Shown piece by piece: positions 45,471-55,156 of a stretch of 64,000 nucleotides of DNA (the first letter of the stretch is position 1; each line of letters begins with the position of its first letter). Source of the stretch: Letharia columbiana (lineage: Eukaryota > Ascomycota > Lecanoromycetes > Lecanorales > Parmeliaceae); contig NW_023501089.1 in NCBI RefSeq assembly GCF_014066305.1, positions 310,001 to 374,000 of the forward strand, written 5' to 3'. The position numbers were made by a program, and so were the translations under genes. Under the pieces are notes generated by a model that saw only the letters and a list, made by a program, of their open reading frames with translations, did not search any database and was not told the origin of the DNA.

Positions 45471-46740
45471 CGGGTGCGGATTAATTAAGCGAAAAGTCTG
45501 TTGTATGGCGTAGATGGGGGCAGATACGATTAACCAAGCGAGGCTGAGATCTGCACCAGGATCAGCAGACCTCAAATTCATCTTCATCTCGTCTCCCGAG
45601 TCTCTCAATCACCCATCTGGCCTCGTTATGCTTATAGAGTCTCGCAGCAGGTTGTAGGCCCAACAATATGAGGGTTTGCTTATAGCTGGTCATACTGACC
45701 ACCGGTTGCCTCCGCGACTCAGCACTCATCGAGCCAGCTTTCGCTGCCATTAGCTACACCTGTATCCACCTTGGTACTGCGTGCAGTCCAGAGATATTGT
45801 GAGAAATTGATGGAGGCTATATACTTGCCAAGCTCATCATGCATGTTCAGTCGGGAAGTTCCCTCTTTCTGCCCTTTGTCGTGCATTGTATTAGTAGTTC
45901 TTGCCATTTCCGTTACATACAGTGCTGGAAGGGGCACAATCGCATATTGTGGGGAAGTCACACCTCTATGTGACCAAAAAGTACTTGGAGCCATGCGATG
46001 ACTGAACACAGGGCATAATCTAGAGGTCTCAAGGCCTCTGAATGATTATGAATCTGTAGTTGAATTGCATTGGTATTTAAACACTTTAGCAGGTAATAAT
46101 TTTAACTTTAGGAACTCTAGCTTGGGAAGTTTCGTGGAGTAATGGTGTGTGGAATCTCCTCCAGTCCTTCGGGATAGGTAGGCCCGCGTTCTTCAGAGCT
46201 CTTCGGTTCGACTCAGGTCTGGGTATCCTAACTTTTTTTCCTTTTCTTTTCTTCATCTTTTTTTTCTTCTTCCCCTACTTGCATCTTGATCATTCCTCTT
46301 TTTCCTTTTGACAGTCAAAGCCAAGATAATGGAAGTCTTGTAATACCCTGGTAAGCCCGTGATACTTAGAGGTCACTTTGTGCTAGCTACGAAGACCAGT
46401 CCCGCCGATTGGTTGCCAAAGGCCGCGCTAGTTGTGCATCTACCGCTTGTTCCGGACATTTCTTGAAGCAGTCGTTTCTGTCTCTTGCCTCGCGCCCGTG
46501 CACATTTCAAACCACAAATACCAAAGTCTTCCTCTATACTGGCATACACAGTTCTGTCGTCTTATGCATAGCTCCTCTATATTTACCTCGGCTTTGGCGC
46601 CTTCACCTTGCTCCGCTCATCTTACAGGCACACCTAAACCAAGATGATTCGACGCGACATGTCAAGTTGACCCAAGCTCTTGAGGTCTTCTGGATCAAAG
46701 CTCCTGCGCGAGTCCTCCTACCGCAAGAAAGACAAGCACC
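45471..46740. other. Intergenic, possible Pol III module
   Basis: No supported protein gene. At about 46,136-46,238 an A-box-like TGGAGTAATGG is followed about 70 bp later by a B-box-like GGTTCGACTCA and then a run of seven T, the order of a Pol III unit, but no tRNA cloverleaf folds. A plus-strand 146-codon frame at 46,409-46,849 overlaps the start of copy D and looks fortuitous. Confidence 0.35.
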
Positions 46741-48363
46741 ATGGCACCGCACGGTCAACAGGCACGCGATGACGAGGGAGAAATGCAGTGCCAGCACTTC
46801 CTCGCGAAGCTCCTTCATGGTCTCCAACCCTCTCAATCGCTCGGTTTGAAGCGGCATCACTGACATAGAGTAGAATTTTTCGTGCTTTTGCTTCAAGAGG
46901 TACCGGCGACTTCCGGAAGCATACACCCTTCTACCTGCCGTTACATGAATTGTCCTCACCCTGACTCGGTCATACCGCCTGGCACACATTGTGTCAACCT
47001 CGAAAGTCGCCAGTGCTCCGACCCAAAGCACTTTCATCTACATTACGAGCCTGCGGCCAATCTCCGAAAAACCAAGCAAACTCCAAAGGGTCGTGGTGGT
47101 CTCTACGGGCTTGGAAAGCACGGGGAGGAAAGGTACTGCGTAGGGTGCCTCGAGAAAATGCTTGAAGAGCATCGTCGACGCCTGCAACGCAAAGACCCCC
47201 AGGCCGTATTTCTACCGGGTCATCCAATCTTTGAGATCGCCTACTGGATCATTGGCGACCAGCGTGTCATCCCGAGTCGCGGTGGAAGATTCACATTGAG
47301 ATCGTTCAAGATCTACGGCCTCGAGCTTTGGAAAGCGCGGTGGCTATGGAATTGTTGTGACGCCAATCCCGACTACGTCTTGACACAGACCCCTGGTCGG
47401 ACAGTTATGATCCAACACTTGCCTGGGCGGTACCCTAAAGCCATCTACCTTCAGCCAGAAGACAAAGATTACAGGGGTTTGTTCGATGACAATACCGTTG
47501 GCGAGATCTCGAGCGATGAGGTGGATCATTGCAGCCTTACTGAGGTGCTGGGCAAGCTGGATGCTTGTGCAGTGGCCCATGAGAGGCTAAAAGCCCAACT
47601 AAGCGCTGCCCGAAAGCTCGCGGAAAAGTCTGCGGCGGATGCAAGAAGAGCCGAGTGTCATCGCAAGATAAATGAGAGAGCAGACAGGCAAAGGCAGTGG
47701 GAAGAGATCGAGAAAGCGAGCATCATCTACAAGCCTCGACCTAGAACGGTGCCAGTCGTGCGGTGCTCGACGCCTACACCCGCGCCAAAGAGCCCAAGGA
47801 AGGCTCCAGTCGTTGGGGACGATATCATACGAAAGTCCTCCCTCGTGGCTTCAGACGCCCTCCTCTTTAGCCAGAACTGTGAGATTGGGGCCACATTATC
47901 GGCAAAAAGCGCTACAGCAATCCCAAGCACTGGCCAGAGGCGTCATGATATCCAACGCATCGAGATGGCTACAGACGTTCCAGCCACGAACGAGCATCTT
48001 GCAAGGGGCACTGCAGATGGCAACAGGCCCCTCAGTATCATGACAGCCGGGCTTACTATTCACGGAACTGTACGCCCTCCAATTTCAAAATCCGCCCGAA
48101 CAAGCCCGAAAGGCAATCAAAAAGGCGATTTGGTCACTGATGGCGTGGATGATGTTGTTCTTGAAGGCCGAGGAAAGCCTGGAAGCAAAGCAATCGACCC
48201 TTTCGAAGAGGCAGACATGGGAGACAGTGTCGATATACGGCCCAGAGAACAGTCCGAAGGGAGTGGTGAATACTCTGAAGATGACAAGAAGCCATTCGAT
48301 ACCGCCACAGCTTGTTCTACTAGCCTCGAAAAACTGCTTCCTGCAACGCTCGAAAACGCCTGA
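46741..48363 (+). CDS. Unrecognised Cys-motif family, copy D (intact)
   Basis: Exon 1 (46741-46843, MAPHGQQARDDEGEMQCQHF) and exon 2 (46898-48363) give about 522 residues; the 54-nt intron ends CTTCAAG and keeps frame. Around residues 47-75 is TCRYMNCPHP...PPGTHC...C, a possible zinc-binding cluster. GLGKHGEERYCVGCLEKMLEE follows in two overlapping parts, then AYWIIGDQRVIPSRGGRFTL, GLELWKARWLW, and IYLQPEDKDYRG...GEISSDEV...SLTEVLGKL. A Lys/Glu/Arg coiled-coil stretch (about residues 255-305) leads to a Ser/Pro-rich tail. No signal peptide or membrane helix, so it is probably intracellular. I do not recognise the family. The upstream ORF-like sequence and an overlapping frame at 48,140-48,676 are considered fortuitous. 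Confidence 0.7.
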
Positions 48364-48887
48364 ACAAACCTTGAAGGTAGCAGTCATAATAGCTTCATGG
48401 CAAATCGCGGTGTTGGCGGCGAGCAATGAGTTGGAAATATGGCTTGGCGAATATAGGAAAAGTCGAAGGACTGCCGCAAATGCCTGGGGTCGAACCACTC
48501 GCTACCTGATGATAAGGGTAGTAGTCTTGGTACAAGAGCAAATGAAGGAGCCAGATGCGCGACGTTTTGACTTACACGACATTACCGAGGGTGCACGGGA
48601 GCTGTGCAGTTGCGCATTTAGCATGACTGCGTTGTGTACGATGGGTATCGAAGAAGTAAAGCATCCTGCGCTTTGAAAGGAATCAATGAATCGCTTTTTA
48701 TCTTCTGTCGCGACTTCAGAAGTGTTGAAAAGATGGTTGGGTGCGACTCAGTCGCTTACTGGTCACAGCTACCTCACCGTACAGTCTGAATGAAGGAGTC
48801 GAGAGTTCAATCACTCAAGGCCACATTCATTGCTCTTTATGTGAAGGATTGAATTGAATCATTCATCATTCGCTTTCGTCAAAGTGT
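48364..48887. other. Intergenic between copies D and E
   Basis: About 520 bp. A second frame overlapping the end of copy D stays open to 48,676 but shows no motif. The rest leads into the shared leader element. Confidence 0.4.
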
Positions 48888-48954
48888 GAATGTCCCCTCG
48901 GCATCGTTGGGTATTTAGATCCCCAACCTCTGAACCTTCCCTTCTTTCACAAAC
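48888..48954 (+). promoter_or_regulatory. Shared leader/promoter element of the local family (3)
   Basis: Begins GAATGTCCCCTCGGCATC and contains GGGTATTTAGATCC, a TATA-like core, then pyrimidine-rich sequence to CACAAAC. It matches 37,735-37,804 (about 70%) and more weakly 31,075-31,145. It lies about 300 bp upstream of copy E. Confidence 0.45.
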
Positions 48955-49250
48955 TAATCTACCCTATAATCCTCCTTCTCCGGTGTGTTGGAAAACTCTT
49001 TGTACGTCCCGCATTCTTCATCTTCATCCTCTGTCTGCGAGTTCCCATTCCCCTGCTTATACTTACGCTTCATGTGGTGACCAGGCTTTTTACATATATA
49101 AAGATACGTTCTCAGTTCCCAATGCCCAACCATCAACGTCGTTTTACCCGTGGACGCTCGGAGCCTTTTTGACTCCTACTCGGGCGAGATCCAAAGTCCC
49201 TCTACATCAACACCGACGCTAGCGAGTACCAGGGGAAGTTTAAAGATGCT

Positions 49251-50711
49251 ATGGTTGCGGAGATACCGGGTGATGAAGTCGAGGACGCCGTCTTTCAAGC
49301 AGGCGACTTCATTTTGAGCCTCGAGAAACCCGAGCGCTGCAACCCGTCGAGAAATCCGCTGAGTTATAAAGCAATCGCGTGTCTTTCCGAGGTCCTCTAC
49401 TCTGGGTGGAACCACCAGAAGGGGAAGCGGGGTCTAGGTGAGCGCGGGGAGGAACGATGGCACGTCACTTGCTTTGAATCTCTGTGCCGTGAGATTCGGA
49501 AGCGCGAATTGCTCATCAATCCTGGGGATGGTATACCATCGTGGGCACCTGCCATGGAATTTGGCCACCACATCATCACGGATGAGCGACGCATACCCGC
49601 CTATCCTGGCAAATTCAACGTCGACTCTCCCTACCAATTCGGCCTTGAGTTGTGGAAAGCGACGCAGCTCTTCGATGACCGACAAGCACACGGAGCGCAT
49701 TTCATGCCGACTGTTCCACCGCACATCCAGCTGCCCGAGAAGCTCATCGACGGACGCGATGGACAGAGTCTCTACCTCACCAATGCGGCAAGGAATTTCA
49801 GAGGAGAAATGCCTTGGGGCGAGATCGCTGAGATCTCGGCGGCGGATGTACGAGGGGTCACACTGTATGAGATGACGCGGAGGGTCTCGGCGATGATGAG
49901 GCCGAAGTACCAGGCAAGGAGAGCGTCAGAGAAGCAGGAGGAGTTGGCTAGAAAGGCCCGGGAAGAGATAGCAGCTACGGCCGCAAGCCCCAACCAGGAC
50001 GACATTCTCGCTGCTGGTGAGAAAGGGGACGAGGCTCTCACGCCCGCAGAGCACAACTCTAATGCTTCTACGAGCGATACCGAAGCCGTGCTCACGCCGA
50101 TGAACAGGTCTGCTACCCCAGAAACAGCCTCTGTCACCGCTGCCGCCATGAACAAAGATGACGTTGCTGAGAGTAGTGACAGAGCCTTTGACGTCTCAGA
50201 GATCAACAAACCTACTCCTGACGCCTCCATCAACGACGGGAAGCTCCTCTTCGTGCCCGGGAAAGAAGGGTATACTACCTCCCAAGCGGTGCGAGCGATG
50301 GGTAAAACCACCCATGACATCGCCACCACGAGCGAGAACAAAACCAATAACCGTATGCCGTCCCAGCCAACCTCGCCCAAACAAAACATCGTTGTCCCCA
50401 CAGAAGTGGCTACTTCCCTCGCAAAGCCAGCTCCTAGCGCATCAAACCCTTCCCGCATAAGTCCCAAGCGCAATGGACAGGGCAATTCGGCAGCCCAAAA
50501 GGCGGCGACTGCCCCCGAGAAGGAGGCAACTGCAGAGGATGCAGGTGGCTCCAGTGAAGACGATGTGGTCTTTTTGGGCTGGAATAAGGTCGCGAAGGCG
50601 GCGAAGGAGCCTCTAGAAGAAACGCTCAAAGGGAAAGGTACCGTCGGACGAGAGACACGGAGGTCGCTGAGAGGTGGGCGGGGGAGGTGGAGGTATAGGT
50701 ATGGCAATTGA
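49251..50711 (+). CDS. Unrecognised Cys-motif family, copy E (intact)
   Basis: A single-exon frame of 486 residues. It shares with copy D the order of blocks: a Cys region (ERCNPSRNPLSYKAIAC), GLGERGEERWHVTCFESLC, HHIITDERRIPAYPGKFNV, FGLELWKATQLF, and GRDGQSLYLTNAARNFRG followed by EIAEISAADVRGVTLYEM. A charged stretch (about 225-245) and a long Ser/Thr/Ala/Pro-rich tail follow, ending in Arg/Gly. No signal peptide. The start at 49251 is the first in-frame ATG, yet the frame stays open upstream to about 49,135 and encodes GRDPKSLYINTDASEYQG, a second copy of the GRD...YL...G block, so the true start may lie further 5' across an unrecognised intron. It converges on URA3. Function unknown. Confidence 0.7.
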   Translation: MVAEIPGDEVEDAVFQAGDFILSLEKPERCNPSRNPLSYKAIACLSEVLYSGWNHQKGKRGLGERGEERWHVTCFESLCREIRKRELLINPGDGIPSWAPAMEFGHHIITDERRIPAYPGKFNVDSPYQFGLELWKATQLFDDRQAHGAHFMPTVPPHIQLPEKLIDGRDGQSLYLTNAARNFRGEMPWGEIAEISAADVRGVTLYEMTRRVSAMMRPKYQARRASEKQEELARKAREEIAATAASPNQDDILAAGEKGDEALTPAEHNSNASTSDTEAVLTPMNRSATPETASVTAAAMNKDDVAESSDRAFDVSEINKPTPDASINDGKLLFVPGKEGYTTSQAVRAMGKTTHDIATTSENKTNNRMPSQPTSPKQNIVVPTEVATSLAKPAPSASNPSRISPKRNGQGNSAAQKAATAPEKEATAEDAGGSSEDDVVFLGWNKVAKAAKEPLEETLKGKGTVGRETRRSLRGGRGRWRYRYGN

Positions 50712-51019
50712 CTTTTTTTGTTTTTTGGATGGACATGGCGTGATGGATTATGAGGAGATGTGATGTTTTATGAGCAATGAGCCAATGAGCGACGTTTTTT
50801 CTGATGTTGGTAGTCGGTCGACAGGTATATACATTATCGACAGGATCTCTCCACACGCTCCATCGAATTACGTCTTTCAGTGATATATCACCCGACCATG
50901 TACTGCATTTTCTCTTATGTACTCAGCGAAATGCAACATACACTGGTTAACCATCAGTGTCGCACTGTGATTCAATGGCATCTCACCACAATACAGACGA
51001 CCCAACCTCTTTTCCCCAG
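50712..51019. other. Convergent 3' region between copy E and URA3
   Basis: About 310 bp; T-rich just after the copy E stop. Nothing else recognised. Confidence 0.5.
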
Positions 51020-52339
51020 CTACCTCCTCCCGATCCTCCCCTCATAAGCTTTCCAAGCAGCCTTCCTGTACCTTTCCGCCTCTCTTTCCCTATCCATAGC
51101 TCCCAGGACCCCCCTCCCCACAATCACAACATCCACCCCGTCCCTCCCTACCACCTGCTCTGGGCCCCTGTACTGTTGGCCTTTGCCATCACCCTTCACC
51201 AGCTCATCTCCCTCTCTCGGCAGTGAGACCCCAGGCGCAAACGTGAGGAACGCATCATCCGCTTCTTGATTCAGGGACCGTTGTGCAACGAATCCAAGCA
51301 CGAAGTCTTGGTTCTCCCTTGCGGCTTTTATGCATGCATTGGTATACTCTGGCGTCAAGAGATTGCCCGCCGAGCTCATCTCCGCAAGCAGGAGGAGACC
51401 ACGAGCGTGTGGTGGGAGCCCCAGCTCTTCCAGCGCCTTCTGCTTGGTTTGCGGCTCATCCGAGTCTTCGCCCATAGACAGGGAGTGCATCAGACTCACA
51501 GGGTGCCGCGGCGATGTAGGCTCAAAGGTCTGTGATATGGTCGTCGTAGCCGTAGTCAGACTCCCCGCTCTCCCTTTCCTCCTTGTGTGCGAAAACAGCG
51601 TCTGCGGTGGACTTGCGCTCGTGCTAGAATTAGGACTTGTGGGCGACGCGACGGGGAAGGACGGGGCGGGCGATGTAGATGTTACAGAGGTAGAAGTGAA
51701 GATGCTCGAGGGTCGGTCAGGTGAGTCTGCGGCATTGCTGCTGTCGAGAGAGAGGCGGGGCGTGCCGGCTGTTATTGTAGTGTCGACAGATTGGTTCAGG
51801 GATGTAAGACAGGAAGAGGCGGCGGAAAAGAGGAGGGGAACTATGGAAGGGCCCGGGAGGAGGTGAGCGTTTGTAAGGTGAGCCCATGTGCAGATTGCAA
51901 GGGGTCCACGTGTGTATTGACTTTGAATCGTGTCTGTGTCATTGAGAGCGTCAGCCATTGAAGGAAACATAGAGAGTAAAGCAAACGGAGGAGATAGGCG
52001 GTGTAGGGTGGGGAATTGCCTACTTCCAATGTCTCCAAGCTTCCTATCCTCAAAGAGCAGGAAATGCTTCCTTCTCGATATCTCCTCCAAGCCTCGAATG
52101 GTCTTCTCTGACCAATCGTCTATGATATCGGCATGGGTCTTGAGCACGCATATGGAGTCACCGACTTCTTCTGCCACGCTCAGTAGATCGTATGTAGTGT
52201 GGACATCTGCGGATACGCAGAGGTTGGAGCGCTTTATGGAGATGAGGCTGAGGAGATACGTCGCTAATGGGGACGTATTGGGCTGTTCGGCGCGGGTGGA
52301 GTAGGGTAGAGAGAGGATGGAATGCTTTTCGGAGGCCAT
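51020..52339 (-). CDS. URA3: Orotidine-5'-phosphate decarboxylase
   Basis: Two exons (52339-52024 and 51933-51020) encode about 409 residues that convert OMP to UMP in pyrimidine synthesis (pyrG/ura3 of fungi) in the cytosol. Landmarks are NLCVSADVHTT, the catalytic HFLLFEDRKLGDIG (Asp-x-Lys-x-x-Asp), and after the 90-nt intron NTIQSQYTRGP; later GLLLLAEMSSAGNLLTPEYT, VLGFVAQRS, FAPGVSLP and VDVVIVGRGVLG. Between the barrel strands near residues 165-275 is an insertion of over 100 residues, Ser/Thr/Pro-rich, which yeast Ura3 lacks. The intron length is a multiple of three without a stop, so it is easily missed. Start at 52339 is chosen as MASEKHS; an ATG at 52384 is also in frame. Confidence 0.93.
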   Translation of the reverse strand: MASEKHSILSLPYSTRAEQPNTSPLATYLLSLISIKRSNLCVSADVHTTYDLLSVAEEVGDSICVLKTHADIIDDWSEKTIRGLEEISRRKHFLLFEDRKLGDIGSRQFPTLHRLSPPFALLSMFPSMADALNDTDTIQSQYTRGPLAICTWAHLTNAHLLPGPSIVPLLFSAASSCLTSLNQSVDTTITAGTPRLSLDSSNAADSPDRPSSIFTSTSVTSTSPAPSFPVASPTSPNSSTSASPPQTLFSHTRRKGRAGSLTTATTTISQTFEPTSPRHPVSLMHSLSMGEDSDEPQTKQKALEELGLPPHARGLLLLAEMSSAGNLLTPEYTNACIKAARENQDFVLGFVAQRSLNQEADDAFLTFAPGVSLPREGDELVKGDGKGQQYRGPEQVVGRDGVDVVIVGRGVLGAMDREREAERYRKAAWKAYEGRIGRR

Positions 52340-52784
52340 CGTGCTTCGTGTTTGGGAAGAAAGCGTAGGCAACGTGTGCACCATTAGGACATTGTGAAAG
52401 ATGGAGAAGTCTGAAGCTGTACTCGGTGCTCATGAGCTCTGATACTGGAAATGGAGCCGAGGAGCTTGGTAGCCAATCAGAGATCCCGGCAACTGCTTCG
52501 GCTAAGACCAATTGGAGCTGACATCAGCGCCGTTGGAAGCTTAAGTTTACCTCTCTTCTTTCCTCATCCCACCTTAGTCCCTATGGCAAAAAGAGCAACA
52601 TAATATTGGGAAGTTCCTCGTTCTATGGGACTTGCTTTTGATCAATAGTACAAATACAGATAAGTATGCCCACTCATTCGATGGGTCTCTGTCGAAGCAT
52701 ATCGATCCACCACCTGGGTATCATTGCTTCAAATGCTCGGTGCCTTCCCTGATGACTGGTATCATGTCCACACCTCGTCCCTGA
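52340..52784. other. Intergenic, URA3 promoter region
   Basis: About 445 bp between the URA3 start and the stop of the DUF2293 gene, both on the minus strand. Nothing recognised. Confidence 0.5.
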
Positions 52785-54783
52785 TCATGCCAAATGCACC
52801 CCGGCAGTCCTCAAGGATATGTTGTCGATGTCCATCCACTCCGAGTCTTCGACCAAAAGCCTCCCTTCGCTTGTGGTCTCCTCGATGAGACCTAGCCTCT
52901 TATTATTGTTGGCATCAAGGTCACCTGTCATTTGGTGGCTGCTCCTTAAGGGATAGCGTGACTTGCGAGGTGGATCAATGCTCGGACTCCGGCCATAATT
53001 TGGCACGTATCTGTCATGTCGCCTTGCCTCTAACTGCACGCCATCGCCAGGCGTATCACCAAGATCGCCACTACTTGTAGGAGTGTCACCAGGTTTACGG
53101 TAGTTGCTTCTTAGGAGACGGGGCTTGTGAGGTTGCTCAACGCTTGGTCCATCATCCGGCACGTATCTGTCAAGTTCTCTGGGCTCTAATTCCACACCAT
53201 TGGCAGTAATCTTCAGTCTCCTGTATCCTTCTCGCTTCTTTGGGTTTGTGGGGTTTGGATTCTGTCTTTCGTGCAGTTTTTGTGGATACTTGCCCTTTCC
53301 GCGCCTCTCCTTCTGTTCCATCTGCAGGCGGAGGACCCCTTTTTTCTTGTTCTTGGTCATCTCAATGCTCGGATCCAGCTCATATTGACGGAGTAGATCT
53401 CGAGTAGTCTCCCGGAAACGGCCTTTGCGGGCCAATTTTTGTGCCACCTTCTGGGCACGTCGTTGGGCGGCCTCCGTTCGTGCCCCCACCTCGCGTTGAT
53501 TTTCGTTCAAATGCAGTCCGCTTAGAGCTTCTTCAAGGACTTGCGCTTCATTGGCAGGAGTGGTCTGTGCTATGCTTTGTTGGGTACGCCGTTGCCGATT
53601 GGCTTCAAGTGTTGCTGCTGAACCTCTAGGCACTGATGTCCGAGAGTTCGAATTCCAGGTTTGAGAGCTCGTCGCGCGCCATGAGTCCGCGATTGCCCGG
53701 ACCTCACCGTACACCATTTCTCTTGCTGCGAGCTTCGCATCTTGCCCCCTATTGGCTGCTAGTATTGAGTCGTACTGTGTCAGACGATGTCGGATGTGGG
53801 CATTGACAGCCAGGTGGACTTTCAATTGATCTTCTAGGATTTGTGATCGTCCTACTCGACCGCTTCCTTTCTGGAAGCCATGCCCTAGGATCTCTGTGCA
53901 AGCGCCCTCGGGTATATTAGGGAAGAACTCAAGAAGCACCTTGTGAGCCTTTTCGTGGTCGCGGCTGTCTTTGGCTGCTACCGCTCTTTGGCGTTTTTCT
54001 TCTGATTGGGGACTCGGATTCAGTACTCGCTGTTCTAAGTGACAAGCTTAAAAGATTTTCTCTCATGTCCTGGCAGGGCTCTCGTTTCAGGAGCAAAGCT
54101 AGGGTCACCATCGAAAGGCGATCACCCGAATTTTGGCGAGGGTCCGGAGGAGTACGCCTGATTCCGGTGTTCTTTGCCAAGGAAGCGAGAGCCCAGTTCG
54201 CCAGGACATGGGACAGTGAGCAAGTGAGGTGTTCAGTTTCTGAAACATGTGCCGGGCTTGAGGTTCCAGCACAAGGAAGAGGGGGATGACCCTAAGATGA
54301 ACGTACCAGTGCCAGCAGCGTCTTCTTTGACTGCTTCGACGATCTGCTGGAAGCAGTGGATCCCCAGTCTTTCGTTTGTTTTACGGTCCTTGCAAGCGGT
54401 AAGCTGTGGATGACGCGTGATTTTGGTGATCTTACATAGACAATCCATAGCCATCTTCCAGACACACTCGTCAGATTCCTACTGTTCAGTGTTAGACGGG
54501 GATTCGTGCAAAATTTTGAGCTTTCATACCAGTGTCGAGTGATGTAGACGTCTCCTTTGGGAACAAAGACGTAGCCTGAAGGGGGGTGGTCTGAAATATC
54601 GGATAACTGAACCATCGCAAACATTAGCTTTACATTACTAAGTACTCGCTGCTCCAAGATAGAAAAACCAGAGTTTTTTTGACGTACTCTCTCATATGCA
54701 TGCTTCAATAAAGCTCTCGGCTGCGACGTCCCAACTGAGTTCATGGTTGAGTGCAGTATGGTATGGAAATACTCATGAGCCAA
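52785..54783 (-). CDS. DUF2293-domain protein
   Basis: Five exons fit: 54783-54688, 54606-54530, 54479-54437, 54388-54307 and 54034-52785, about 515 residues. The N-terminal part reads DHPPSGYVFVPKGDVYITRH, then SGRWLWIVYDRKTNERLGI, and exon 5 has the DUF2293 core LLEFFPNIPEGACTEILGHG and KGSGRVGRS, with VNAHIRHRLTQYD. The rest is basic and low complexity (KNKKKG, KEREG-type stretches, repeated DRYVP), likely nuclear. DUF2293 proteins are fungal and of unknown function. Intron 1 is in frame (81 nt, GTACGT donor, GCTAATG branch); intron 4 is 272 nt and its acceptor (CACTTAG) was chosen to keep frame. An alternative start is 54744. The gene is divergent from the histidine kinase with 373 bp between starts. 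Confidence 0.8.
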
Positions 54784-55156
54784 GTAATGCGTTCGTAATC
54801 TGTAGGACTTTAATTTGAACAGAGGACGGAGATTAAAATGCGGAGTTTAGTAGTGCCAATACCTGTATGTGCCAAGACAGGACCCTTCTTCGCCCAGAAA
54901 TCCGCGAGTTCCAGATTCAAGGTCAACAGGGTCTCAAAATTGAGCACTCTCGCCCTTACCGGACCTCCACCATAGCCTGTCGACGTCACACTGAACCTCG
55001 TCGGTGCTTCCGAGCGGAGCGGAGCGGACCTACCCTGTACCGCACTTGACGAATTCGGAGAATCCTAATTCTACCGATTTATCTTCAGATGGAAGGAAAT
55101 CGAGACCAAGGCGCGTCTGCTCGATGATCCTGTCCTAAGCAGAGCAGGAAAAAACG

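Noticed and set aside
46409..46849. 146-codon plus frame before copy D
   Set aside because: It overlaps the spliced first exon of copy D in another frame, and that exon is supported by good splice sites and frame continuity.
48140..48676. 178-codon plus frame overlapping the end of copy D
   Set aside because: It overlaps copy D in another frame for over 200 bp and shows no conserved block in the unique part.
49772..50707. 311-codon open frame antisense to copy E
   Set aside because: It is the complement of the Ser/Thr/Ala-rich tail of copy E; its Ser/Ala/Leu-rich composition without motifs is what a shadow frame would show.
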